Shown here: one piece after another, positions 17,740 to 24,830 of the stretch
Layout of the letters: each line of letters opens with the position of its first letter
Numbering within the stretch: position 1 is the stretch's first letter
Assembly (NCBI GenBank): GCA_025350645.1
Contig: JANXXM010000175.1
Span: 1 to 45,103, forward strand
DNA: 45,103 bases
Direction: 5' to 3'
Origin: Ferruginibacter sp.
Lineage (GTDB): Bacteria > Bacteroidota > Bacteroidia > Chitinophagales > Chitinophagaceae
Notes under the pieces: model-generated
Told to the model about the DNA's origin: nothing
The model's database searches: none
Seen by the model: the letters and a program-made list of their open reading frames with translations, nothing else
Program-made: the position numbers and the translations under genes

Positions 17740-19896
17740 TTAATTATTATCGTTTCCCTGCGGCCTTGCAGCGGGTGCCTCAGGCTTTGGCATTAATACT
17801 TTACGGCTCAGCTTAAACTTACCCGTACGAGGGTCAACATCCAGTAATTTAACTTTAACCTTATCCCCTTCTTTGAATATGCCATCCATTGTTTCCAGGC
17901 GTTTCCAGCTTATTTCGCTAATGTGTAACAACCCTTCTTTCTTAGGCAGGAATTCTACAAAAGCACCAAACTCTTTTATACTTTTCACCGTGCCCTCATA
18001 AGTATCGCCAATAACAGGTGTAGCTACAAGCCCCATAATCCAAGTATAAGCTTTATCTAAAGCGACTTTATCTTTGCAGAATATACTTACTTCTCCAGCA
18101 TTATTTACTTCTTCAATGTTAACAGTAGCACCTGTTTCTCTCTGTATTTCCTGTATAACTTTACCGCCGGGCCCTATTACCGCACCAATATATTCTTTAT
18201 CAATAGTAAACTTAACCATACGTGGTGCATGTGGCTTTACCTCTGCACGTGCAGCATCTACTGTTGCATACATAGCATCTAATATATGCAGGCGACCATT
18301 TCTTGCTTGGGAAAGGGCGGATCTCATAATGTCCATACTCAAGCCATCTACTTTTATATCCATTTGTACCCCGCAAATACCTTCACGTGTACCTGTTACT
18401 TTAAAATCCATATCTCCTAAATGATCTTCATCACCCAAAATATCTGTAAGTACTGCAAACTGATCTCCCTTTTTTATCAACCCCATAGCTACACCACTCA
18501 AGTGTTTTTTTAATGGAACACCTGCATCCATTAATGCCAGAGAGCCAGCGCAAACTGTAGCCATAGAAGATGAGCCATTGCTTTCTAAGATATCACTTAC
18601 TACCCTAATGGTATAAGGATATTCGCTTCCCGGCATCATTTGCTTTAATGATCGCATAGCCAGGTTGCCATGACCTACTTCTCTCCTTCCCACCCCTCTC
18701 ATCATCTTTACCTCGCCTGTACTAAAAGGTGGGAAATTATAATGAAGCAAAAATTTAGTGTAATCAGAATGATGAGCACTCTCTACCAACAATTCATCTA
18801 ATGGCGTACCTAAGGTAACAGTTGTAAGTGATTGTGTTTCGCCTCTTGTAAATAATGCAGATCCGTGAGGAGTAGGAAGAATATCAATCTCCATTTCCAG
18901 TTGACGTATATCTTCTGTTCCCCTGCCATCCAATCTTTTACGATCATTTAAAATCATATCACGAACTACATTATATTGTAATTCGCCGAAGTAGTGACCA
19001 ATTAATTTCTTATCTGCTTCTTCTAATTCTTCTCCTAAAAATTCTTTAGTTTCAATTTTAAGTGCGGCAAAAGCATCACTTCTATCATGTTTTGCAGATG
19101 CGGCAGAAGAAATAGCATACATTTTACCTTTTGCAAATGCTGTGATTTTGGCATCTAACTCTTCATTTCGGTAAGGTTTTGTGTATGCTCTCTTTGTAGC
19201 AGAACCAACAAGATCTCTCAAATCTTCCTGTGCTTTTACATGACTTTTAATGGCTTCATGTGCAGTTTCTATAGCAATAATCAAATCTTCTTCACTGCAT
19301 TCTTTTGCTTCACCTTCTACCATCATTATATTTTCTTTGGTAGCTGCTATCAAAAATTCCATATCGGCATTTTTCAATTGCGTACGGGTAGGATTGGTAA
19401 CAATTTTACCATCAACCCTTGCTACTCTAACTTCTGATAATATTGCTGAAATAGGGATATCTGAAACCGCCAGCGCTGCAGATGCAGCAAGGCAGGCGAG
19501 AGAATCTGGCATTACTTCATCATCTGAAGAAATAAGAGAGACCAAAACCTGAACATCACAAAGATAATCTTCCGGAAACAAAGGGCGCAAAGCCCGGTCT
19601 ATTAAGCGTGAAGTGAGTATTTCATAATCGTTTAAACGGGCTTCTCTTTTAAAGAAAGAACCTGGGATACGGCCTGCAGATGAAAATTTTTCCTGATAAT
19701 CAACAGATAACGGAAAAAACGACTGACCTTCTTTAGGTTCTTTGTTTGCAACGACAGTTGCTAGTAAAATACAATTTCCCTGGCGAACGGTAACAGCTCC
19801 ATCTGCCTGACGTGCCATTTTTCCTGTTTCAATAGTTACCATTTGGCCACCGCCTATATCAAACGTAACCGATTTTGGTTGTAATAATGTTGACAT
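17740..19896 (-). CDS. pnp: Polyribonucleotide nucleotidyltransferase (PNPase)
   Basis: 3'-5' phosphorolytic exoribonuclease of RNA decay. In order: a first RNase PH domain (about 10-145), a helical linker, a second RNase PH domain (about 320-550) with the active-site stretch SDILESNGSSSMATV, a KH domain (IGPGGKVIQEIQ) and an S1 domain (EGTVKSIKEFGAFVEFLP). A short Pro/Asn-rich tail ends the protein. The frame opens at 19917, but the family N-terminus starts at MSTLLQPK, so the ATG at 19896 is chosen (718 residues). It lies downstream of rpsO, the conserved bacterial order. Confidence 0.97.
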   Translation of the reverse strand: MSTLLQPKSVTFDIGGGQMVTIETGKMARQADGAVTVRQGNCILLATVVANKEPKEGQSFFPLSVDYQEKFSSAGRIPGSFFKREARLNDYEILTSRLIDRALRPLFPEDYLCDVQVLVSLISSDDEVMPDSLACLAASAALAVSDIPISAILSEVRVARVDGKIVTNPTRTQLKNADMEFLIAATKENIMMVEGEAKECSEEDLIIAIETAHEAIKSHVKAQEDLRDLVGSATKRAYTKPYRNEELDAKITAFAKGKMYAISSAASAKHDRSDAFAALKIETKEFLGEELEEADKKLIGHYFGELQYNVVRDMILNDRKRLDGRGTEDIRQLEMEIDILPTPHGSALFTRGETQSLTTVTLGTPLDELLVESAHHSDYTKFLLHYNFPPFSTGEVKMMRGVGRREVGHGNLAMRSLKQMMPGSEYPYTIRVVSDILESNGSSSMATVCAGSLALMDAGVPLKKHLSGVAMGLIKKGDQFAVLTDILGDEDHLGDMDFKVTGTREGICGVQMDIKVDGLSMDIMRSALSQARNGRLHILDAMYATVDAARAEVKPHAPRMVKFTIDKEYIGAVIGPGGKVIQEIQRETGATVNIEEVNNAGEVSIFCKDKVALDKAYTWIMGLVATPVIGDTYEGTVKSIKEFGAFVEFLPKKEGLLHISEISWKRLETMDGIFKEGDKVKVKLLDVDPRTGKFKLSRKVLMPKPEAPAARPQGNDNN

Positions 19897-19964
19897 GTAA
19901 AATGTTTTGTAGAGCAAGATTTATATCTGGCTCATGTAAAATGTGGGTATGTATAAAGAATAAA

Positions 19965-19989
19965 TCCCAACGGCTAAACACAGTTGGGA
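19965..19989 (-). promoter_or_regulatory. rpsO-pnp intergenic hairpin (attenuator, terminator or RNase site)
   Basis: A 7-bp perfect dyad (tcccaac 19965-19971, gttggga 19983-19989, 11-base loop) lies between rpsO and pnp, followed on the minus strand by T-rich sequence. In Escherichia coli the same intergenic position holds a terminator and an RNase III site controlling pnp. A similar role here is inference. Confidence 0.5.
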
Positions 19990-20021
19990 AAAATTCAAAA
20001 ATATTACATACAATAAAGTTA

Positions 20022-20294
20022 TTATTTACGCAAGCCTAGTTTTTCAATTAAAGATCTATAACCAGTAAGATCATGCTTGCTAAGATAGGTAAGCAATCTC
20101 TTGCGTTGTCCTACCATCATCATCAGCCCACGCTGAGAAGAAAAATCTTTTCTGTTTATTTTTAAATGGTTTGAAATGTGGTTGATGCGTTCTGTAAGCA
20201 ATGCAACCTGCCCTTCTATTGAACCTGTATTTTTAGCGGCACCGCCATAGGTTGAAAAGATATTTGCTGTTTTTTCCAGTGTTAAATGCGACAT
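20022..20294 (-). CDS. rpsO: 30S ribosomal protein S15
   Basis: A 90-residue primary 16S rRNA-binding protein of the small subunit. It shows the S15 pattern [22 protein letters not shown], then the conserved DFSSQRGL loop and [14 protein letters not shown]. Length and motifs are standard. It is first in the rpsO-pnp pair, with a promoter element at 20343-20350. Confidence 0.98.
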   Translation of the reverse strand: MSHLTLEKTANIFSTYGGAAKNTGSIEGQVALLTERINHISNHLKINRKDFSSQRGLMMMVGQRKRLLTYLSKHDLTGYRSLIEKLGLRK

Positions 20295-20342
20295 TAATTA
20301 ATTTTTTTTAAAACGATTGTTTTATTTTCTTTTTATATTTTG

Positions 20343-20350
20343 CAAAAGTA
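20343..20350 (-). promoter_or_regulatory. Promoter -7 element TACTTTTG of rpsO
   Basis: TAnnTTTG match on the minus strand, 48 bases upstream of the rpsO ATG. A TTTA nineteen bases further upstream could serve as the -33 element. Confidence 0.5.
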
Positions 20351-20450
20351 CTATAAAACTTTCAAATTATAAAGCTGGTAAACATTTTTTTTAAGTGTTT
20401 TATGCATATTTGTGGTTAGACTTGCTTTTCTTAAAACGTAACTTTACAAA

Positions 20451-21461
20451 ATGTATCTTTTATTTGCTTTAATAGGTTGTGGGAGAATTGCAAAAAGACA
20501 TGCTGAGCAAATTACAAAGTATGGTAAACTTGTAGCAGTTTGTGATATTATTGAAGACCGTGCAAAAGAATTTGCAGAGGAGTATGGCGCAAAATATTAC
20601 GTATCGGCTGAGGTAATGTTGCTTGCTGAAAAAGAGGTAAATGTAATAATAATATGCTCCCCCAATGGTTTGCATGCAGTACACAGCATTATGAGCCTGC
20701 AGGCAAAAAGGCATGTGTTATGTGAAAAACCGCTGGCAACAACGCTTAAGGATGCAAGAAATATGATAGTGACTGCTGAAAAAAATAATTGCAAACTTTT
20801 TGTAGTAAAACAAAATAGGTATAATCCGCCTGTTATAGCTGTAAAAGAGTTGCTGGATAAAGATGTTCTTGGAAATATTTTTTCTTTTCAGATAAATTGT
20901 TTTTGGAACAGGCCAGAAGCTTACTATACCGGAACCTGGCGAGGCACCAAAAAATTGGATGGAGGTACGCTTTTTACCCAATTCAGTCATTTTATAGATT
21001 TGCTGTATTGGTTTTTGGGAGATGTAAAATCTGTAAAATCAATGATTGGCAATTTTGAACATCCAATAATAGAAATCGAAGATACCGGGGTTGTTTTACT
21101 GGAAATGCTGAATGGTGCTTTGGGAACATTAAATTATACTGTAAATAGTTTTCAGCACAATATGGAAGGTTCTTTTACCATTTTCGGTGAAAACGGTACG
21201 GTAAAAATAGGCGGCCAGTATTTAAATGAACTCGAATATCAATCTATAAAAAATACGGAACCCATACATTTAATGCCGGGAAACACCGCTAATAATTATG
21301 GCTATTATCATGGCAGCATGAGCAATCATGATAAAGTATATGAGAATTTAATAAAGGCGCTTTCGGATGATGATTTTGAAATGGCAAGTGCTTATGATGG
21401 TCTGAAAACAGTTGAGATCATCGAAAAAATATATAATTACACTTTATCTCCTCAAAAATAA
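20451..21461 (+). CDS. Gfo/Idh/MocA family NAD(P)-dependent oxidoreductase
   Basis: A 336-residue dehydrogenase with an N-terminal Rossmann fold (ALIGCGRIAKRHAEQI) and the family signature CEKPLATT (about 90-97), with the catalytic Lys of EKP. The segment VVKQNRYNPPV resembles WlbA/WbpB-type enzymes that oxidise UDP-GlcNAc-derived uronic acids, but the assignment is from memory of motifs only. The C-terminal domain has GGTLFTQFSHFIDLLYW, with a catalytic-type His. The glycosyltransferase gene that follows after 23 bp suggests surface polysaccharide or glycoconjugate synthesis. Confidence 0.88.
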   Translation: MYLLFALIGCGRIAKRHAEQITKYGKLVAVCDIIEDRAKEFAEEYGAKYYVSAEVMLLAEKEVNVIIICSPNGLHAVHSIMSLQAKRHVLCEKPLATTLKDARNMIVTAEKNNCKLFVVKQNRYNPPVIAVKELLDKDVLGNIFSFQINCFWNRPEAYYTGTWRGTKKLDGGTLFTQFSHFIDLLYWFLGDVKSVKSMIGNFEHPIIEIEDTGVVLLEMLNGALGTLNYTVNSFQHNMEGSFTIFGENGTVKIGGQYLNELEYQSIKNTEPIHLMPGNTANNYGYYHGSMSNHDKVYENLIKALSDDDFEMASAYDGLKTVEIIEKIYNYTLSPQK

Positions 21462-21484
21462 TTCTCATATTAAAATAAGCTCGT

Positions 21485-22573
21485 TTGCCCATCATTTATT
21501 TTACTGTAACAACTGATCTTTCTTACGATCAGCGTATGATACGAATCTGTTCTTCTCTTACCAGGGCAGGCTATACCATAGTATTGGTGGGCAGAAGATT
21601 GAAGAACTCTATTGCGCTTGAAGATAAATGTTTCAGACAAAAAAGAATACGCTGCTTTTTTGAAAAAGGAAAATTCTCCTACGCAGAATATAATGTGCGT
21701 TTATTTTTTTTCTTGCTATTTAAGAATATGAACGGGATTTGCGCTATTGACCTGGATACAATATTGCCTTGCTTTTATGTTTCAAAAATAAAAAAAATTG
21801 TACGCATCTATGATGCACACGAGCTTTTTTGTGAAATGAAAGAAATAAAAATAAGACCTGGAGTATATAAATTTTGGAAAAAAATAGAGCAGAAAACAGT
21901 TCCCTATTTTAAAAATGCCTATACAGTTAACGAACCGATAGCTGCTGAATTTAAAAAAATGTATGGCAACACTTTTGAAGTAATAAGAAATATTGCGCTC
22001 TTTCGGGAGCAGGAAAATGCCGCAGGCAAGGAAAAATATATTTTATACCAAGGTGCTGTAAATGAAGGAAGAAGTTTTGAGACTCTGATACCTGCAATGA
22101 AGTACGTAAAAGGGAAATTATTGATTTTGGGAGATGGCAATTTTTATGCTAAAGCTGTAAACCTTGTAAAAAAAGAAATGCTGGAGGACAAGGTTATTTT
22201 TAAAGGAAAAATTAGTCCGGAATTATTAAAAACCTATACTGATCATGCGCTTATTGGCATTACACTTTTTGAAAACAACGGATTAAGTAATTATTTTAGT
22301 CTTGCCAATCGTTTTTTTGATTACATACAGTCGTATGTGCCTCAATTATGTGTAGATTATCCTGTTTACAATACAATTAATAAAAAATATGAAATAGCGG
22401 TGCTTATAGATGATCTTTCGAAGGAGAATATAGCAAAAGCACTTAATCAACTGATAGAAAATAAAGAAAAATGGAAAACACTTAATAAAAATTGCATGGC
22501 TGCTGCCAAAGAATTAAACTGGCAAAATGAAGAAAAAAAATTATTGAATTTTTATGCAAAAATTTTTAATTAA
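21485..22573 (+). CDS. GT4-like glycosyltransferase (GT-B fold), TTG start
   Basis: A 362-residue probable retaining glycosyltransferase. The N-terminus YFTVTTDLSYDQRMIRICSS and the VLVGRRL strand form the first Rossmann-like domain. The C-terminal nucleotide-sugar domain contains LYQGAVNEGRSFETLIPA, LLILGDGNFY and KVIFKGKISPELL. The frame has a stop at 21476-21478 and no upstream ATG. The family-like N-terminus forces TTG at 21485; the next ATG (21536) would remove a core strand. It is in one operon with the oxidoreductase and overlaps the convergent GT2 gene by 8 bp. Acceptor and sugar are unknown. Confidence 0.82.
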   Translation: MPIIYFTVTTDLSYDQRMIRICSSLTRAGYTIVLVGRRLKNSIALEDKCFRQKRIRCFFEKGKFSYAEYNVRLFFFLLFKNMNGICAIDLDTILPCFYVSKIKKIVRIYDAHELFCEMKEIKIRPGVYKFWKKIEQKTVPYFKNAYTVNEPIAAEFKKMYGNTFEVIRNIALFREQENAAGKEKYILYQGAVNEGRSFETLIPAMKYVKGKLLILGDGNFYAKAVNLVKKEMLEDKVIFKGKISPELLKTYTDHALIGITLFENNGLSNYFSLANRFFDYIQSYVPQLCVDYPVYNTINKKYEIAVLIDDLSKENIAKALNQLIENKEKWKTLNKNCMAAAKELNWQNEEKKLLNFYAKIFN

Positions 22574-23453
22574 ATAACTGTATAAAATATGCCAGCCGCA
22601 CAAAATCGAATATTTTTAAAGAAGGGTTTGCGGAGTACAAATTTTTATAAAAGCTATTTTTAAAAATTTTATTAAAGAATACTACCATTTCTAGTAATTT
22701 ATACCTTTTACAGCCAAGATACCAGTAGTATAGTTTTACATGTTTTGCCAAAAGTTCAGGATCCGTTTGCATGGCAAGATCTTTTAAATTAACTAATGCC
22801 TCCATACTTTTCTTTAGAAAAACGGCATTTGTTTCTACGCCTGCATGCAAAACTGGGTTGTCAATATTTTTTACCGGATAATTATTATTGTAAAACCACA
22901 TTCCCCAAAAAGTATCTTCGTGGCCGTAACCACCAAAACTTTGCAGAACTGGCACTGCATTAAAAATATTTTTTTTGATCAGAAAATTGCCGGACGTAAA
23001 ATGCTTTTGCCTTTCGTTTTTTTGCCTGGTTTCTCTGTTGCTGCCATATTTCCAGTGGAGTAACCTGGATTTATCGTCAGGTTTGGTTTTGCTGTATACG
23101 TGGCTGCCACTGCATACGCTAAAATCATTCTTTATAATTTGATTATACTGTTGTATAAAATTTGGTTTAATGATAACCATATCACAATCCAGAAATAATA
23201 TATTTTCATAAGCGGCGAGTGTAGCAAGTTTTTTCCTTGCCAGCTGCCTGCCTCTATTTTCTGTATTAAAAAAAACTTTTACCTCCGGCGTGTTTACAAA
23301 GTGCATATACTGGTTTTTAAAGCCAGCACCAGAGCAGTCGTCCAACAAAATTATTTCTACAGTTTTTTTTTGTAAACGTACCTGGCTTAGCAAAGCAAAA
23401 ACCAACTCATTTATATCAAAGTTGTAAACAGGAATTAATATAGAAAGACTCAA
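22566..23453 (-). CDS. Family 2 glycosyltransferase (GT-A)
   Basis: A 295-residue GT-A transferase. The N-terminal nucleotide-binding part begins SLSILIPVYNFD, followed by the LLDDCS acidic motif. A DxD-like metal site is in LFLDCDMV (about 95-99). A C-terminal GGYGHEDTFWGMWF motif is characteristic of chondroitin-polymerase-like or galactosyltransferase C-terminal modules. The start lies only 3 bp after the FtsE-like gene, so the two are co-transcribed. Its 3' end overlaps the convergent GT4-like gene. The substrate is unknown. Confidence 0.87.
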   Translation of the reverse strand: MSLSILIPVYNFDINELVFALLSQVRLQKKTVEIILLDDCSGAGFKNQYMHFVNTPEVKVFFNTENRGRQLARKKLATLAAYENILFLDCDMVIIKPNFIQQYNQIIKNDFSVCSGSHVYSKTKPDDKSRLLHWKYGSNRETRQKNERQKHFTSGNFLIKKNIFNAVPVLQSFGGYGHEDTFWGMWFYNNNYPVKNIDNPVLHAGVETNAVFLKKSMEALVNLKDLAMQTDPELLAKHVKLYYWYLGCKRYKLLEMVVFFNKIFKNSFYKNLYSANPSLKIFDFVRLAYFIQLFN

Positions 23454-23456
23454 GCG

Positions 23457-24137
23457 TTATATTTTTGCATTATCCCACACTTTTCCTATTTCGGTTTTAA
23501 TAGTTCTTGCAGGAAATTTATTTATCACTACATAATCATGTGTGGCCATTACAATGGTTGTACCAAAATCTCTGCAAATGTGAAACAGCAGTTGCATTAT
23601 TTCATCACTCGTTTCAGGATCCAGATTTCCTGTAGGCTCATCTGCCAATATCAATTTGGGAGAATTAAGCAATGCTCTAGCTACATCTATTCTTTGCTGC
23701 TCGCCGCCACTCAGTTCAAAAGGCATTTTAAAACCTTTGGTTTTTAGGTTTACTTTATCCAGTACATCGGCAATTTTTTCATCCATTAATTTTTCATCCT
23801 TCCAGCCGGTAGCTTTAAGTACAAATTTTAAATTTTCATTTACATTTCTGTCTGTAAGCAATTGAAAATCCTGAAATACTACTCCTAAATTTCTTCTTAA
23901 AAAGGGAATGGTTTTCCATGTAAGTTCCCGCAGGTTATGTCCCACTACTGTCCCCTGCCCTTCTGTAAGTTCCAGATCGCCATATAATGTTTTCAATAAA
24001 CTGCTTTTGCCAGTACCTGTTTTTCCTACGAGATATACAAACTCGCCTTTATCTACTTTTATGTTTACTTCGCCCAATACCAATGTATTACTCTGGTAAA
24101 TATTTACGCCATTTAATTCAATGATAGCTTCTGCCAT
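23457..24137 (-). CDS. ftsE: FtsE-like ABC transporter ATP-binding protein
   Basis: A 226-residue ATPase with Walker A GKTGTGKSS (38-46), a Q-loop in VVFQDFQLLTDRNV, signature LSGGEQQR and Walker B LILADEPTGNLD, then the H-loop ATHD. The VFQDFQLL and ENLKFVLKATGW segments fit FtsE, the partner of FtsX that activates septal peptidoglycan hydrolases. No ftsX is adjacent; instead a GT2 gene follows 3 bp downstream. A LolD-like ATPase is the main alternative. Confidence 0.82.
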   Translation of the reverse strand: MAEAIIELNGVNIYQSNTLVLGEVNIKVDKGEFVYLVGKTGTGKSSLLKTLYGDLELTEGQGTVVGHNLRELTWKTIPFLRRNLGVVFQDFQLLTDRNVNENLKFVLKATGWKDEKLMDEKIADVLDKVNLKTKGFKMPFELSGGEQQRIDVARALLNSPKLILADEPTGNLDPETSDEIMQLLFHICRDFGTTIVMATHDYVVINKFPARTIKTEIGKVWDNAKI

Positions 24138-24347
24138 ATAATTTTTTATTTTCTATTAAATTTTATTATCCAAGTAAGCAATTGTCCGCATAATGATGTA
24201 GAAGACTATTTTGTTTATGGTATATTTTGTTTTAACGCTCTATCCATTATTACAAATACAACTTTGTTTAAAGAACATCAATAGCAAATGTAAATATACA
24301 TACGGCTGTTTTAAAATGTTTTTTAATGTAAGCCTGTTAAAATGTGG

Positions 24348-24388
24348 ATAACTAATTTATTAGTTATTAAAACTAAATAATTAGTTTT
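24348..24388 (+). promoter_or_regulatory. Tandem dyad operator upstream of the BlaI-type repressor
   Basis: Two perfect 20-bp dyads stand side by side. The first (24348-24367) is ataactaa-N4-ttagttat and the second (24369-24388) is aaaactaa-N4-ttagtttt. Both share AACTAA-N4-TTAGTT, and their centres are 21 bp apart, two helical turns. They end 18 bases before the ATG at 24407 and would cover the -33 promoter region; a TAnnnTTTG element at 24395-24403 follows. The ACTA/TAGT core resembles known BlaI-type operators, so autoregulation by the downstream repressor is inferred. The rest of 24138-24347 is AT-rich and shows nothing else clear. Confidence 0.82.
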
Positions 24389-24406
24389 GGAATATAAATT
24401 TTGAAA

Positions 24407-24769
24407 ATGATTAAGCCTCTTACAAAAGCCGAAGAACAAATAATGCAGGTGTTATGGAAATTAAACAAAGCATTCTTGAGAGAGATAATGGAAGCACTGC
24501 CAGAGCCAAGGCCACACAGCAATACGGTAGCCACCATTGTAAAAATACTGGTAGAAAAAGAATTTATTGGTATTACACTTTTTGGCCGCACACACCAGTA
24601 CCATTGGCTTGTAAGCAAAGATGCGTATAGCAAAGCCACTATGAAAACATTTGTAAAAGGATATTTTGAAGGCAACTTTAGCAATGCAGTTTCCTTTATG
24701 GTAAAAGAAAATAATTTAAGTATAAGCGATCTTGAGTTATTGCTGAAGGAACTAAAGAAGAAAAGTTGA
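24407..24769 (+). CDS. BlaI/MecI/CopY family transcriptional repressor
   Basis: A 120-residue winged-helix repressor. The DNA-binding part is LTKAEEQIMQVLWKLNKAFLREIMEAL with the recognition helix region PHSNTVATIVKILVEKEFI and a GRTHQYHWL wing. A C-terminal dimerisation helix follows. An in-frame TTG at 24401 exists, but the ATG at 24407 gives the standard N-terminus. In the classical system this repressor is cleaved after the partner M56 membrane protein is activated. Here that partner is encoded 61 bp downstream, and a tandem operator lies directly upstream. Confidence 0.92.
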   Translation: MIKPLTKAEEQIMQVLWKLNKAFLREIMEALPEPRPHSNTVATIVKILVEKEFIGITLFGRTHQYHWLVSKDAYSKATMKTFVKGYFEGNFSNAVSFMVKENNLSISDLELLLKELKKKS

Positions 24770-24830
24770 ATAAATACATTACTTGCAAAAAAAATCTGTC
24801 ATTCATATTGCAGAAAAAATTTTTTACATC

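Noticed and set aside
24783-24830. TTG start extending the M56-amidase by 16 residues
   Set aside because: The ATG at 24831 gives the usual M56 N-terminus with the first membrane helix right after the start.
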